Assembly (NCBI GenBank): GCA_028685295.1
Contig: JAQUEL010000090.1
Location: 1-6,955 of the forward strand
Direction: 5' to 3'
Source of the DNA: a bacterium
GTDB taxonomy: Bacteria > UBP13 > UBA5359
Length of the DNA: 6,955 nt
The position numbers were made by a program, and so were the translations under genes. Of the stretch, positions 6,341-6,955 are shown in pieces; position 1 is the stretch's first letter; each line of letters opens with the position of its first letter. A model generated the notes under the pieces. The model was not told the DNA's origin, searched no databases, and saw only the letters and a list, made by a program, of their open reading frames with translations.

Positions 6341-6955
6341 TAATCTATGGTGTAGGAAACCATACTGGCAATGGCTGCATCAGCATATATCTGAACAGCA
6401 CTAGCCAGTTCTCCTTCCTTTTCTTGAATCTTTCCCAGATCAACCATTAACTGCGGATCTCCGGTTTTAGCGATACCTTTACTATATGTATCGCAGGCTT
6501 CACTCTTCATATCCAGACTGTTGTAAGCCATGGCCAGATTGTGATAGGTTACGGGATCATCCGGGTTCAGATCCACGGCACGGTGGTAATGAGCTATAGC
6601 TTTAGCATAATCTCCCTTTTGCCAGTAAGCTTCGGCAGCTTTATATCGTAATTTAGCCGATCCAGGGTTAGAGGCGATCTCTTCTTCTAATATAAGATCA
6701 TTTTCCTGCACCCGGACAGAAAAAGCGGCTGTCTGCCCGTCTTTTGTATCTGCAGTCCTGTGCAGAACAGTCCGGTTGTTATCTACCCGGGTAACCTTGA
6801 TCCTCGGCGCATCAACCTTATCGGCGGGTATATTTTTCCGGCTGTTTTTATTCGCATCTATTTTATTTGTTTTCGGAGCGTTATGTAATACAGCCACAGG
6901 TGCTTTTTGTAAGGTGTTATGTGATAAGAAATCCCGACTACCGGCTAGCCAGGCA
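6340..6955 (-). CDS. TPR-repeat protein, probably membrane-anchored (partial, 5' end beyond the right edge)
   Basis: The frame is open from the right edge to a TAA at 6340-6342, giving 204 visible residues. A GTG at 6895-6897 has no ribosome binding site, and the frame continues through it without a stop, so the true start lies outside the window. The visible part begins AWLAGSRDF. It then has a basic, polar, low-complexity linker (about 22-75) and three tandem 34-residue tetratricopeptide repeats at about 100-133, 134-167 and 168-201. The first two are canonical (AEAYWQKGDYAKAIAHY, then LAMAYNSLDMKSEA) and the third is degenerate. TPRs are protein-binding scaffolds. The AWLAGSR start followed by a polar linker would suit the end of a membrane helix followed by an exported TPR domain, but that is a guess. 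It is the upstream partner of the secreted LTxxQ gene, 22 bases away. An anti-sigma-type N terminus is possible but cannot be seen. Confidence 0.88.
   Translation of the reverse strand, partial: AWLAGSRDFLSHNTLQKAPVAVLHNAPKTNKIDANKNSRKNIPADKVDAPRIKVTRVDNNRTVLHRTADTKDGQTAAFSVRVQENDLILEEEIASNPGSAKLRYKAAEAYWQKGDYAKAIAHYHRAVDLNPDDPVTYHNLAMAYNSLDMKSEACDTYSKGIAKTGDPQLMVDLGKIQEKEGELASAVQIYADAAIASMVSYTID

Noticed and set aside
1-6955. CRISPR array, tRNA or rRNA genes, toxin-antitoxin or phage-defence genes
   Set aside because: I saw no regularly spaced direct repeats, no cloverleaf with a TTC-like T-loop, and no recognisable defence or toxin motif on either strand.

Overview
The window looks like chromosomal DNA of a bacterium, most likely an anaerobic clostridial-type Bacillota. 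The hints are purine-rich Shine-Dalgarno sites (AGGAGGT, GGGAGG), a pyruvate phosphate dikinase close in length and motifs to the Clostridium symbiosum enzyme, a short single-subunit isocitrate dehydrogenase and a standalone uroporphyrinogen-decarboxylase-superfamily gene. Base composition is roughly balanced by eye. There is no 16S or other marker gene, so the lineage is an inference.

Layout. Bases 1-99 are the last codons of a gene that enters from the left edge, probably a transposase tail. Bases 100-265 hold a good sigma-70-type promoter and a striking 14-bp inverted repeat (167-252) in front of an isocitrate dehydrogenase gene (266-1261, +). A uroporphyrinogen decarboxylase-family gene (1272-2396, -) converges on it with a 10-base gap. 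A 402-base divergent intergenic region follows, with one candidate promoter for each flanking gene and an unexplained GC-rich block. The pyruvate phosphate dikinase gene ppdK (2799-5459, +) then occupies over a third of the window and ends at a strong intrinsic terminator. After a second AT-rich inverted repeat, a two-gene operon runs on the minus strand from the right edge: a TPR-repeat protein (partial, 6340 to the edge) and a secreted protein with two LTxxQ-like motifs resembling Spy/CpxP (5565-6317).

How the genes fit together. Isocitrate dehydrogenase (2-oxoglutarate supply) and pyruvate phosphate dikinase (reversible pyruvate/PEP interconversion) are both central-carbon enzymes, but each appears to be transcribed alone. 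The URO-D-family protein lacks the HemE arginine signature near its N terminus and is more likely a methyltransferase-like member of the fold. The TPR/LTxxQ pair looks like an envelope-associated unit whose first gene or genes lie outside the window.

I did not find a clear new multi-gene system. The observations most worth checking are the inverted repeat around the isocitrate dehydrogenase promoter and leader, the NADP-type cofactor loop in that enzyme, the Shine-Dalgarno displayed in a hairpin loop between the TPR and LTxxQ genes, and the TPR/LTxxQ pair itself.
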